Shown: positions 1 to 6,972, numbered from the stretch's first letter. The stretch: DNA of 9,757 bases from Candidatus Woesearchaeota archaeon (GCA_016185865.1 JACPMU010000018.1:1-9757), one strand, 5' to 3'. Numbers and translations: made by a program. The notes: generated from the sequence alone by a model not told the origin.

Positions 1-788
1 AATAATCTTTCAAGCTGGTTCCTGAAGAAAACGCACCTTATTGTTTCTGTGCCGTCATCAAGCACAGCGTTCAAAACATAAGAATAGGATGGAATCACGC
101 TTCCGTGCTCTGTGCATTCAAACAATGAAGCAGTAGGCTTTGCCCTTTTCCCGCACCTTGGGCAAATTTCATAGTATTTTATGTCAAAAGCCTGCACAAT
201 TGTGCCCAATAAATCAATGTCGTTGTCATTCTCCTGCAATTCCTTTATTTCCTTCCTGTTTCCGCTTTTGACTTCAAAAGCAATTTCATTGATTGTTTCC
301 CCTTTTGGGTTTATCATAAGCTGGCTCTTGTCATTAAGATGTATTTCTTTTCTTCCGCTGTTGTCCCTTACATACCCTCCAAGAATCTTGACAATAAAAT
401 TTTGGCCGAGATTGGCTGCATTGTCAGCCTGGCTTCCCCACATAACAACCCTTATTGTGCCTGTTTCATCTCCGATAAGCATGGAAGCAACCTTGCTCAT
501 TGCATCGTTTCTCATGAATTCCCTTGTCTCATAAACCTGCAGCACCTTTCCAACGGTCTCAACATCCCTCATGCCTGTCAAAATGTTCTTGATCTGGAGC
601 TTGCCGCTCAAGGGCTCGAATATCTTGACCCCAAGCTCGTTTGCAACAATATGCGCAGCCCCTTCTTTGCTTATCAATCCTGAAAGCTGCTTCAGCTTTT
701 TTTCTATTCTTTCCTCTATCTCTTCAGTTGTCATCTTTGTCTTTTCATTTATCTTGAGAATTATCTCTTCGTAAGGAATCTTGAGCAT
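1..788 (-). CDS. rpa: Replication factor A (RPA), archaeal ssDNA-binding protein, 3' end cut by window edge
   Basis: Single-stranded-DNA-binding protein used in replication, repair and recombination. My reading of the minus strand gives 262 codons from ATG at 788, still open at base 1, so the C-terminus lies outside the window. Residues about 60-165 form an OB-fold: the stretch IGDETGTIRVVMWG (105-118) is the characteristic RPA strand pair, and KEIHLND (147-153) fits a later strand. Residues 209-228 hold CPRC...CTEH, a Cys-x2-Cys...Cys-x2-His zinc site typical of archaeal RPA41/RPA1 proteins. A second OB-fold-like segment begins at about 236 (LDDGTETIRCVFF). The N-terminal 45 residues are charged and helical. 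It is not related in function to the pilin-like genes upstream and has its own TATA box 23-31 nt before the start, with no Shine-Dalgarno, so a leaderless mRNA is likely. Family assignment is firm; the choice among RPA subtypes is not. Confidence 0.92.
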   Translation of the reverse strand, partial: MLKIPYEEIILKINEKTKMTTEEIEERIEKKLKQLSGLISKEGAAHIVANELGVKIFEPLSGKLQIKNILTGMRDVETVGKVLQVYETREFMRNDAMSKVASMLIGDETGTIRVVMWGSQADNAANLGQNFIVKILGGYVRDNSGRKEIHLNDKSQLMINPKGETINEIAFEVKSGNRKEIKELQENDNDIDLLGTIVQAFDIKYYEICPRCGKRAKPTASLFECTEHGSVIPSYSYVLNAVLDDGTETIRCVFFRNQLERL

Positions 789-810
789 AAGCCAAAGGTT
801 AAAGAAATGG

Positions 811-819
811 TTTAAATAT
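811..819 (-). promoter_or_regulatory. TATA box for the RPA gene
   Basis: On the minus strand the sequence reads CCAAACATATTTAAACC. The ATATTTAAA core lies 23-31 nt upstream of the RPA ATG, the spacing expected when an archaeal transcript starts at or very near the start codon. The CCAAA just upstream may serve as a TFB-recognition element. There is no purine-rich Shine-Dalgarno between the box and the ATG. Confidence 0.55.
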
Positions 820-829
820 GTTTGGTTTG

Positions 830-1744
830 TTATCTGGAATATTTGACAGCAAACCTGTAGACAACATCCCTTAGCTTTACAGTATTGTCAGGCTTGTCAA
901 AAGCATAAACCTGCTTTCCTGTTTTTGCGCAGAACTTGAATCCCTTGATTCTTGGCAAGTCTATGACTTTGTTGGCTGGCGTTGGTGCTTCAAAACTGGA
1001 GCCAGGAGCCTCAACAAATTTGACGTTATTGTCTTTTTTATATAGCAAAAAGTTCTTGCTTAATGGAATTCTGTTTGAGTTATCATCTATAGCAAATACA
1101 TCTTTAATAATTGGTTTTCTATTTTTGTATTCAACTATAATCCTTACAGGATTAATTCTTTCATTTAAAGTGTCCCTATAGTCATAATTGGTATAATAAA
1201 GATTTTCCAGGTTTAGGTATTCTGTTGCTAAGGTTTTGGCCCCTTCTTTAAGCTCAACTTTTGTCTTAAGGTTTTCATTTGTAAGAATTAGGTCAAAGCT
1301 TGCTGTTGGCCTGTTGATTATTGCCCTTTCATCAAGCGAAAACCTGCAGACAACATTGCTCTCTTCAATGCTTAGGCATTCATTGAATTTGTCTATGAAG
1401 TCATACATAATATCAATTGCCTCGTCCCTTAGTTCAACGCAGTTCCAGTTCAGCTTATTGGCATAGCCCTTAAAGCACTGCTCAATATCCAGCGAATTTT
1501 TGCAGTCAGATATTACCTGGTTTAGCTCAATTGTTATATTTTGATATTCTTCTTCCAGCTTGTAGTCAATCTTTGCCTTGAAAGAAGGCATTATTGAGTA
1601 AGTTCCAAGAATATTGTCCTGTGCTTTTTGCTGTATTTGGGCTGTCTGCGCCCCTGTTATTGAAGGGCTTTTGCCAGTGTAAACAACTAGGCTTACAAGT
1701 ATGAGCGGTATCATCATCAGCAAAACCAGGTCTTTTGTTTCCAT
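830..1744 (-). CDS. Membrane-anchored extracytoplasmic protein of unknown function (304 aa)
   Basis: I do not recognise this family by name. One hydrophobic helix at residues 5-23 follows a short charged start (METKD), so the protein is probably anchored by its N-terminus with the rest outside. Unlike most neighbours it lacks the basic-Gly/Ala/Ser motif before the helix, so it may be a plain signal anchor and not a prepilin. Residues 58-125 are helical and charged. Six cysteines (81, 90, 102, 123, 133, 272), five of them within 53 residues, allow disulfides. Residues 145-220 look beta-rich. A proline-rich linker (247-264) precedes a small C-terminal domain (FKFCAKTG...YRFAVKY). The start is one base after the stop of the M15 peptidase gene (TAACATG), so the two are very likely co-transcribed and translationally coupled. 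It could be a partner or accessory subunit of the peptidase. Confidence 0.8.
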   Translation of the reverse strand: METKDLVLLMMIPLILVSLVVYTGKSPSITGAQTAQIQQKAQDNILGTYSIMPSFKAKIDYKLEEEYQNITIELNQVISDCKNSLDIEQCFKGYANKLNWNCVELRDEAIDIMYDFIDKFNECLSIEESNVVCRFSLDERAIINRPTASFDLILTNENLKTKVELKEGAKTLATEYLNLENLYYTNYDYRDTLNERINPVRIIVEYKNRKPIIKDVFAIDDNSNRIPLSKNFLLYKKDNNVKFVEAPGSSFEAPTPANKVIDLPRIKGFKFCAKTGKQVYAFDKPDNTVKLRDVVYRFAVKYSR

Positions 1745-1745
1745 G

Positions 1746-2828
1746 TTAGACGATTGCAGTTACTCCTTTTGACTGGGCTCTTTTGTGCCTGTCTGTGCCG
1801 CAGCATTCAAAGTGCCATGGCTCCCAAAGGTCATACCTGTTCTCAATGCCATACCTTACCCAGCCTGCTTCTGACATTATTTGATGCAGGGCCAGCCATT
1901 CGATGTTGCTCATTGTAGCAGTTGTTCTGTCTTTAAACACAACATCAACTGCATTTCCTGTTGTATGCGGGCATTTTTGATTGTAAGGGTCGCAGACTCT
2001 TTTCCTTCTTTCAGCTGCATCGGGATATGTTGAAGCAAACCTGTTCCAGACTGCAATCTGCTCATCCTGACTCCTGTAAGCGGAATTAACAACTAATGTC
2101 TTGCTTTTTTGCTTGGCTATTTTCTGCGCTTCCAATAACAATGCGAATGCCTCATCAGTCAGCACGCATTTTACTCCTTTTGCGCAAAGGTTTTCTGTAC
2201 TTTGCGTGAAGTCCTCTGAATTTTTTTGCTCTATCCTTGCTTCAACCGGCTTTTTGATTGATTGCTTGCTTTCATCCTTCAGAATGTCGAACTTTAATGG
2301 GAATTTTGCCTTGCCGATGATTTCCAGATTGTTTTTGACTTCATAATCATAATTATTTATTGGTATATTATATGGAGAAGCTGTTAAATATTGGTTTAAG
2401 TTCTTGTTGAAAAAATACACCAGATTGGTTATTAGCGGGCTTTTGTCAAAACACTCTGTTTGGACATAATTATTCGAAGCATCTTTCTTCAGCTCGTACC
2501 AGACATAAGCGTCTTTGAATTTTCCGCATTTGTTTAATATAAAAGGCTGGTTTATGTTTATTTCATTAATGTCAAATTCTGAAACGCTGACTCCATTGGC
2601 AGCAAGCTCGTAAATTGACTGCTGCAAAGAATATTTTGCTGACTGGTCGATGTAGAAAAGGGCTGATTCTGCTTTTGAATATGTCTTAAAAATAGTTAGC
2701 TGCTTTGTGCCTAACGGCTCAAACTTACTATATTTTGAGCTGAATTGTATGAGTGTCCATGCAAGTATTCCAATCACCATAAGTGTTAATGTCCAGTTAT
2801 ACACTAATGCAGCTTTTCTTGATTTCAT
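1746..2828 (-). CDS. Membrane-anchored M15-family (VanY/DacB-like) zinc carboxypeptidase (360 aa)
   Basis: M15B-type peptidases cut D,D- or L,D-peptide bonds in cell-wall peptides. The C-terminal domain (about 215-345) has every expected motif: SAYRS with a following Gln (249-257), HTTGNAVD (His288 and Asp295, zinc ligands) and EPWHFE (Glu336 catalytic, His339 zinc ligand). Residues 1-30 carry RKA/AL and a hydrophobic helix, compatible with a class III prepilin or a signal anchor, so the peptidase should face outward. Residues 45-185 form a separate all-alpha/beta stalk with Cys101 and Cys126; this part is unfamiliar. Cys215/221, Cys279/286 and Cys342/343 are further cysteines. It overlaps the upstream gene by four bases (ATGA) and leads by one base into the 304-aa gene. 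The substrate is unknown: archaea make no murein, so bacterial wall, pseudomurein-like peptide or a self surface protein are all possible. Confidence 0.88.
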   Translation of the reverse strand: MKSRKAALVYNWTLTLMVIGILAWTLIQFSSKYSKFEPLGTKQLTIFKTYSKAESALFYIDQSAKYSLQQSIYELAANGVSVSEFDINEININQPFILNKCGKFKDAYVWYELKKDASNNYVQTECFDKSPLITNLVYFFNKNLNQYLTASPYNIPINNYDYEVKNNLEIIGKAKFPLKFDILKDESKQSIKKPVEARIEQKNSEDFTQSTENLCAKGVKCVLTDEAFALLLEAQKIAKQKSKTLVVNSAYRSQDEQIAVWNRFASTYPDAAERRKRVCDPYNQKCPHTTGNAVDVVFKDRTTATMSNIEWLALHQIMSEAGWVRYGIENRYDLWEPWHFECCGTDRHKRAQSKGVTAIV

Positions 2829-3394
2829 TTTGATTTGTAGCTTTCTCTTAGTACAATATACAATGTCTGGCTGTTTGAGATTGGGATGAACTGCTCCCCT
2901 AGGTTAATGCAGCCATACTGATTGGTTATGCACAATCCATCCTGGAATGATTTTGATTTGAATTCTATTAATGGCTCAATTGAATTCTCTGATTTTTTCT
3001 CCTTGTTGATTGATACATGAAACCCCCTTATTACAGCATTTTTAGTTTGCGGTTCGAAATACTCATATTCAAGCTTGTTCAGGATGTGTGTTGAATTTGT
3101 TTCCAGCGCAGCCCTGTATTTAGCCGGATCTAATTGCCATAACATTATTAACTCTGCAATGTTGATTTCTCCCCCATCAATAGTTACCGGTGTCCTTAGG
3201 TAATCAACTAGATTTGAGGATGATGTCGGAATATCAGTTATGCCTTTCAATTCGCGCTGCACAGAGTTTACTGCCTGTATTTTGAACAGCACAAGAAAAA
3301 AGAATATTACAGTTGCAAACACCAGATAAGACCAAATGTCAAGTATAAATTCTGACAGTGCTTTTTTGTTATGGAAGAATTTGCTGTTGTTCAT
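2825..3394 (-). CDS. Pilin-like membrane-anchored protein (189 aa)
   Basis: No named family recognised. The N-terminus reads HNKKA/LSEF and then a strong hydrophobic helix (about 18-41), which matches the archaeal class III prepilin layout of basic residues, a small residue and an uninterrupted helix. The predicted outer domain (42-189) contains DYLRTPV and INIAELI (64-83), a pattern that also appears in diverged form in the 158-aa protein at 8768-9244 (TITELLQDC), then a beta-rich C-terminal half with a cysteine pair (155, 162) and the NLGEQFIPI segment. An NST sequon at 100-102 could be glycosylated. Its ATG is one base after the upstream stop (TAAAATG) and its TGA overlaps the M15 peptidase start, so it is an internal operon gene and a candidate minor pilin that sits beside the peptidase. 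Confidence 0.8.
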   Translation of the reverse strand: MNNSKFFHNKKALSEFILDIWSYLVFATVIFFFLVLFKIQAVNSVQRELKGITDIPTSSSNLVDYLRTPVTIDGGEINIAELIMLWQLDPAKYRAALETNSTHILNKLEYEYFEPQTKNAVIRGFHVSINKEKKSENSIEPLIEFKSKSFQDGLCITNQYGCINLGEQFIPISNSQTLYIVLRESYKSK

Positions 3395-3395
3395 T

Positions 3396-3938
3396 TTATT
3401 TTCTTACAATCACCTGAATTTTTAATATTCCTTTCTCAATCCTGTCGGCATTTTTGATTAGAACATACCTTTGCTCTGTGATTGATTTTACACTGCCAGA
3501 ACCCCCTACTACAGTAGATAGTATCCTAGGCTCCCAAAATTCATAATTCTCCTTGTTGTAAAAAATAATGTCTTGTGCACCTGCTTCAATATTTTCCAGC
3601 GTTAATTTTGCTGCTATAAGCTTGTTGCCTTGCCCATATGTTATGGTTTTTGTGTCAATTTCATTAATATCGGCATTTTGCTGCTTCTTGTATTTCTCAA
3701 AATCTATGATGCCGGGATAACCTCTTCCAATGTCGGGATCATAGTAGGATATCACACTTGGAGAATAGAAAATTCTGTTTGTCAATATTCTTGCTTCTGC
3801 CTCTGATGCATCTATATCTGTTAATATCACCAGTCTAAGCAAGAAAATGACGCTAAGAAATGCTATGATCAAGTATATAAATTTTGGAATCCATAGTATC
3901 AAATGTTCTGAAATTACGCCTCTTTTTTTGTTGAACAT
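3396..3938 (-). CDS. Pilin-like membrane-anchored protein (180 aa), paralogue of the next upstream gene
   Basis: The N-terminus is KKRG/VISEH followed by a long hydrophobic segment (about 12-40) broken by Pro18, in keeping with a class III or type IV prepilin. The outer domain begins with a helix and then ARILTNRIFYSPSVISYYDP (49-68). This closely parallels LLINTIYASPGNIEYYYP in the 147-aa protein encoded just upstream, so the two are paralogues made by tandem duplication. A strand-like IIDF (77-80) follows in both. The rest (81-180) is mixed alpha/beta with no cysteines, unusual among the neighbours. The gene begins two bases after the upstream stop and ends one base before the next start. 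Function unknown; a minor pilin or pseudopilin subunit is the best inference. Confidence 0.8.
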   Translation of the reverse strand: MFNKKRGVISEHLILWIPKFIYLIIAFLSVIFLLRLVILTDIDASEAEARILTNRIFYSPSVISYYDPDIGRGYPGIIDFEKYKKQQNADINEIDTKTITYGQGNKLIAAKLTLENIEAGAQDIIFYNKENYEFWEPRILSTVVGGSGSVKSITEQRYVLIKNADRIEKGILKIQVIVRK

Positions 3939-3940
3939 CT

Positions 3941-4384
3941 TTAATTGTTTACATTTATGCTGTCTTTGTTTTTTGAATAGACTATTTTGTGCTCTTGTAG
4001 ATTTCTAGGTGATAGTTTTGTGTAGAAGAATGTATATGTTGCGTCTTCTGCGAATGGGTATTTTACAACTCCTCCTTCTACTAGCTCGTGTTGCTCGTAA
4101 ACACTTACTTTGTTCTGCTTGAAATCAAAAATAAAACCAGCAGTTTGGTTAGGGTAATAATATTCTATATTCCCTGGGCTTGCATATATAGTGTTAATTA
4201 AAAGCGCGCTGTCTCTTGCAAAATAATTTTTCTCGAATGCCGTGCCCCTGGCTTCGCTGTTCACAGTGTCCAATAATACCAGTCCTGCCGAGAAGACGAT
4301 TACAAGCTCAAATACATTGAACCATAGCTCTATGTCCATGGCTTTTTTAGAAGTAAGAAATTTGATGCTCCTTTTGTAACCCAT
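3941..4384 (-). CDS. Pilin-like membrane-anchored protein (147 aa)
   Basis: The basic N-terminus ends in TSKKA/MDIE and runs into a hydrophobic helix (about 20-40) with an acidic residue at position +4 of the presumed mature chain, as in many type IV pilins. A helix (FARDSALLINTIY, 55-67) and the motif YASPGNIEYYYP (67-78) come next, shared with the 180-aa neighbour, then short beta strands to the end. No cysteines. A 41-base gap separates it from the upstream stop, the largest gap in this half of the cluster, and it contains an AT-rich TATA-like element 18-36 nt upstream of the ATG. The start has no Shine-Dalgarno, so a separate leaderless transcript from here is possible in addition to read-through. 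Confidence 0.78.
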   Translation of the reverse strand: MGYKRSIKFLTSKKAMDIELWFNVFELVIVFSAGLVLLDTVNSEARGTAFEKNYFARDSALLINTIYASPGNIEYYYPNQTAGFIFDFKQNKVSVYEQHELVEGGVVKYPFAEDATYTFFYTKLSPRNLQEHKIVYSKNKDSINVNN

Positions 4385-4401
4385 GGACTTGAAATTGCAT
4401 A

Positions 4402-4420
4402 TTTAGTATATTAATATTTT
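4402..4420 (-). promoter_or_regulatory. Possible internal TATA box before the 147-aa pilin-like gene
   Basis: The minus strand reads AAAATATTAATATACTAAA in the only sizeable gap of this gene block, centred about 27 nt before the ATG at 4384. The spacing suits a leaderless archaeal transcript that would carry the two SP-motif pilins, the 189-aa pilin, the M15 peptidase and the 304-aa protein. In AT-rich DNA such matches occur by chance, so this is tentative. Confidence 0.35.
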
Positions 4421-4425
4421 TGTTA

Positions 4426-5112
4426 TTACTTGTTTACGCTGTCTATGTATGCCTTTCTTTTGTTTATTTTGTCTCTGGTTGCGTCATTAACAGGAGCAAA
4501 GTAGAAAGTAAATTCTCCATTTGCATTTTGGTATTTCTCTATGTAAATGGCTTGGCTTTTTTGCTTTAAGTTGCTTCCGTCCAAGAGCATGTATTTATAT
4601 TCTGTTTTGAATGTATCTGGCACTAAAGAATCATAAAAAATATTTTGAACTGCCCTTTCTGTGCTGTATGCAACGGCAGCATCACTATCCTTCAAAAAGT
4701 AGGCAACTTTGTCAAATTTTATGCACGGTTTGTAAGGGTTGCCGCTTAGCACAGAGCTTTGCTTGAAAAAGCACAGGCATGCTTTGTCACTGCAAGAGTT
4801 TGGCTTTTCTATCTTTAATCCGATTATTTGCAAGTTTTGCTGTGAATCCCAAGCTTTGTTGTAACCCACGATAGCTGCTGCCCCGATAAAATAATTAATC
4901 TGAGTGTAGTCGAGTTTTTTATCGCTTTTCAATAACTCTTGCACTTTTGGGATTAAACCATCTTCAAAATTGGCCAAAGAGCCGTCGTCTCGCTCGCTGG
5001 TGAATGATGAATATATTTTATATACAATAGCAACAGTGGAAACTAATATTACTGCAACTAATGCGAGTGTTATTGCTTCTTGAAGAGTGAAGGCTTTTTT
5101 ATTTCTAAACAT
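4426..5112 (-). CDS. Type IV prepilin-like protein with canonical FTLQE motif (228 aa)
   Basis: The N-terminus is MFRNKKA/FTLQEA followed by a hydrophobic helix (8-34). This is very close to the bacterial type IV pilin rule: basic leader, cleavage after a small residue, Phe at +1, hydrophobic residues, Glu at +5. I start at ATG 5112. An in-frame upstream extension to 5181 would overlap the preceding gene and bury the leader behind 23 extra residues. The outer domain has a helix (45-63), then a segment that includes IGLKIEKPNSC and the cysteine group C107, C112, C114 and C130 (CxxxxCxC...C), which could form two disulfides or a metal site. The end is beta-rich (IYIEKYQ...FTFYFAP) with a basic tail. 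The start is 13 bases after the upstream stop, with no obvious Shine-Dalgarno. Likely a pilin or pseudopilin subunit; precise role unknown. Confidence 0.82.
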   Translation of the reverse strand: MFRNKKAFTLQEAITLALVAVILVSTVAIVYKIYSSFTSERDDGSLANFEDGLIPKVQELLKSDKKLDYTQINYFIGAAAIVGYNKAWDSQQNLQIIGLKIEKPNSCSDKACLCFFKQSSVLSGNPYKPCIKFDKVAYFLKDSDAAVAYSTERAVQNIFYDSLVPDTFKTEYKYMLLDGSNLKQKSQAIYIEKYQNANGEFTFYFAPVNDATRDKINKRKAYIDSVNK

Positions 5113-5125
5113 GATTGTAATTATG

Positions 5126-5392
5126 TTATCGGGGTAAACAACAATATTCTTTGACCTTATAATCTCCAGAACCGCAGCCAAGCGCCTTAAAATGGGCTAT
5201 CTCACCTTCTGAGCAGCTTTGCTTACATTCTCCATTCTGCCCTTTACAGGTTTGGAATACATCAAGATTTGATTTTGCTTCTGATGTGCCCCTGCCTATG
5301 AAAAATATGCTAATTACAAGCACAGCAAGACCTATAGCTGCAAAAATTATCATATTTATTCCAATGCTTTGTGATTTAAGAGACGATTTCAA
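5126..5392 (-). CDS. Six-cysteine mini-pilin (88 aa), paralogue of 7958-8263 and 8298-8573
   Basis: The protein has a short basic leader, LKS/QSIGIN, a hydrophobic helix (about 14-33), then a small soluble tail with six cysteines (49, 56, 60, 73, 84, 85). The leader and helix match the two mini-pilins further upstream in the operon (KxQSISINTII..AAIALAVLVV), and the cysteine order CxxxC...C...CC is the same. I prefer the TTG at 5392 as start because a strong GGAGGT lies nine bases before it. An ATG at 5416 would add eight residues and place that GGAGGT inside the gene. With the TTG start the overlap with the preceding gene falls from 41 to 17 bases. Probably a small disulfide-stabilised pilin; no enzymatic motif is visible. 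Confidence 0.75.
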   Translation of the reverse strand: MKSSLKSQSIGINMIIFAAIGLAVLVISIFFIGRGTSEAKSNLDVFQTCKGQNGECKQSCSEGEIAHFKALGCGSGDYKVKEYCCLPR

Positions 5393-5873
5393 GATTTTCT
5401 GACCTCCGTTTATCATTTCCTAATTCATAGATAAAATAATGTCCTTTAAAACCGAATGTGTATTTTCTGTTGGGAATATACCATTTCGCTACTATTTTAT
5501 TACTTTTGAATATAGGACTTGGTAAATATTCTTCTTTTGGGTCAGTTGCTCCATATCTAAGGTCTGTGTATACATTTAATTTAATAGTTTTGTCATCACA
5601 AGTGTCGCTGCCTTCAATTACAATACTTACTTCTTCCCCAAATCTTGCTTTATTAGGTTGCCAATAATACCTCTTCACAATGCATTCTCCGGTTTTTGTT
5701 GTGGTTGCTTCTGCTTTTTTGGTTTCTATTCCAACTAATTTTTTAAGAGGCTCAAGAATGCTTGTTACTGACGTGCCAATAGAATGTAATGTTATGTATG
5801 CAACTGTTCCAACCAAAAAAACCACGATTATGATTCCAACGACAAATCCTATGGAGCCTTTTTTGTGTTTCAT
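5376..5873 (-). CDS. Pilin-like anchored protein with possible beta-sandwich outer domain (165 aa)
   Basis: The N-terminus MKHKKG/SIGF leads into a hydrophobic helix (8-30), the class III prepilin plan with Ser instead of the more usual Gln at +1. After a linker rich in Lys and Thr (43-62) comes a domain from about 63 to 165 with alternating strands: CIVKRYYWQP, VSIVIEG, IKLNVYTD, IVAKWYIP, KGHYFIYEL. This resembles an Ig-like or CARDB-like beta-sandwich by eye only. Cys64 and Cys92 could form a disulfide inside it. Its start is two bases after the stop of the 52-aa gene (TAGAAATG), and its end overlaps the next gene, so it is translationally coupled on both sides. Such a domain on a pilin-like anchor could be an adhesin or tip subunit; this is inference. 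Confidence 0.78.
   Translation of the reverse strand: MKHKKGSIGFVVGIIIVVFLVGTVAYITLHSIGTSVTSILEPLKKLVGIETKKAEATTTKTGECIVKRYYWQPNKARFGEEVSIVIEGSDTCDDKTIKLNVYTDLRYGATDPKEEYLPSPIFKSNKIVAKWYIPNRKYTFGFKGHYFIYELGNDKRRSENLEIVS
5402..5407 (-). promoter_or_regulatory. Shine-Dalgarno GGAGGT supporting a TTG start
   Basis: GGAGGT on the minus strand ends nine bases before TTG at 5392-5390. It lies within codons 4-5 of the longer ATG version at 5416, so it is evidence that the shorter protein, which keeps the full KSQS prepilin-like leader, is the one made. Confidence 0.6.
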
Positions 5874-5875
5874 TT

Positions 5876-6034
5876 CTATCCAAATGGGAAAATTTTTTGT
5901 TTTATAGCTGTGAATGTTTCATTAGAAAATACGCCTGCTTTTTTCATAGTCAAGAATACCGCAAGCGCTAACAGAATATAAAATGCTATCCATAAGGCAA
6001 CACCTATTCTAGCATTTTTGTTTTTTGTACCCAT
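5876..6034 (-). CDS. Small single-pass membrane protein (52 aa)
   Basis: A short ORF between two firm genes, read from the minus strand: ATG at 6034, stop TAG at 5876-5878. It encodes a basic start (MGTKNKNAR), a clear hydrophobic helix at about 10-29 (IGVALWIAFYILLALAVFLT) and a short tail (KKAGVFSNET...). It lies 35 bases after the 300-aa gene and two bases before the 165-aa gene, filling what would otherwise be an unexplained gap of almost 200 bases in a tightly packed operon. The codons are sensible and no competing frame explains the stretch. The leader lacks a clean basic-basic-Gly/Ala/Ser motif. It could be a small assembly or membrane subunit; the function is unknown. The start has no strong Shine-Dalgarno; GAGC is nearby. 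Confidence 0.65.
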   Translation of the reverse strand: MGTKNKNARIGVALWIAFYILLALAVFLTMKKAGVFSNETFTAIKQKIFPFG

Positions 6035-6069
6035 ATTTAGCTCATCATTTTACCTTTTTAAAAACGTTT

Positions 6070-6972
6070 TCATTTCTTCTGGATTTTTAGATAGTCCAGA
6101 CCTTCCAGCTGGGTGCATTTTAACTGCTCTAAATTTTGCCTGTTGTATTCTGTAACGAGAATCCTTGCTCGCCAGTCAGCGCTTCTGTCAGAGCCTACAA
6201 GGTAGCCCGTTGTGCCACCAGCACCTGTACCAATTGCTATAAGACCAACACTTGCAAAACAACCAATCAAAGTTGTACATAGAGCTGCTGCACCTAAGTA
6301 GTAAAAACCAAGCCCAACTCCAGCTAGAGCACCTGCTGTTCCGCCTCCAAGCATAGTGAGTCCAACTGGCTGACCTACACCGCCAGGGTAAGCATCCTTG
6401 TACATAACAAACATCACAGCAAGTTTTTTTGAGGTATCTATAAATGCATTGTTCTGCAGCTCTAAATTTTCAATCTGGGTCTTTTTATCTCCCTGGGCTT
6501 CGATTCCGGATAAATAATCCATATACTTCCTCTCTGATCCCGGGATTTTTGTGTCAGAAAGGTATTTTGTTAATTCGTTCAATTTCTTGCCTTTGTCTTC
6601 AAATTCCAGAACCGAGCAGAACGCACAGTAGTTAGCATCTTGAGTTGAAAAAAGCTCTTCTTTTCCTTCAAGGTACATATCCCAGCAGAGTGACATCTTT
6701 TTGGCAATATTTTCATATTCTTTTCCGGAAGGGACATTTACACTCTCTGTTCTGCAGTGTTTCACTCCTTGCTCTGCTATAACCCAGTCAAACAGTTTGA
6801 CTCTGGTCTTTACAATGCCGATATTGCCATCTTTGCATATATGGTAATCTGTCAACTCCCCGCTCAATGCTTTTGTTTTGCTGAATAATGGGAAAAGCAA
6901 TAATAGACCTACAATAGTCAAAGCTCCAATTAAAACCATCCAAAATGCCTGTGCCGCTCCTTTATCGCTCAT
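6070..6972 (-). CDS. Membrane-anchored protein with CxxC domain and glycine-rich double membrane segment (300 aa)
   Basis: No named family recognised. The leader DKG/AAQAFW precedes a hydrophobic helix (9-30), again class III prepilin-like. The outer domain has five cysteines in the order C46, C73, C96, C116-x2-C119; the same order occurs in the interrupted gene just upstream, and both share the AKxMxxC and YLxxxxxPGxxxKYxDxL patterns, so the two are paralogues. This copy alone has a long second hydrophobic region (about 203-260) with many glycines (LGGGTAGALAGVGLG, then IAIGTGAGGTTGYLVG), like a glycine-zipper membrane hairpin, followed by a basic cytoplasmic-type or outer tail with Cys286. 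The start directly abuts the previous stop (TAAATG), so translation is coupled. Possible roles include pilus base, pore or platform-like component; all inference. Confidence 0.8.
   Translation of the reverse strand: MSDKGAAQAFWMVLIGALTIVGLLLLFPLFSKTKALSGELTDYHICKDGNIGIVKTRVKLFDWVIAEQGVKHCRTESVNVPSGKEYENIAKKMSLCWDMYLEGKEELFSTQDANYCAFCSVLEFEDKGKKLNELTKYLSDTKIPGSERKYMDYLSGIEAQGDKKTQIENLELQNNAFIDTSKKLAVMFVMYKDAYPGGVGQPVGLTMLGGGTAGALAGVGLGFYYLGAAALCTTLIGCFASVGLIAIGTGAGGTTGYLVGSDRSADWRARILVTEYNRQNLEQLKCTQLEGLDYLKIQKK

Noticed and set aside
181..534. 117-aa open frame on the plus strand
   Set aside because: Antisense to the clearly recognised RPA gene; a shadow of its codon pattern.
5113..5181. Longer N-terminus for the FTLQE prepilin gene, starting at 5181
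   Set aside because: It would overlap the preceding six-cysteine gene by 56 bases and put 23 polar residues before the leader. The ATG at 5112 gives a canonical short basic leader.
5393..5416. ATG at 5416 as start of the 88-aa mini-pilin
   Set aside because: Possible, but a GGAGGT correctly spaced for the TTG at 5392 lies inside this extension, and the shorter form matches the paralogues' leader length better.
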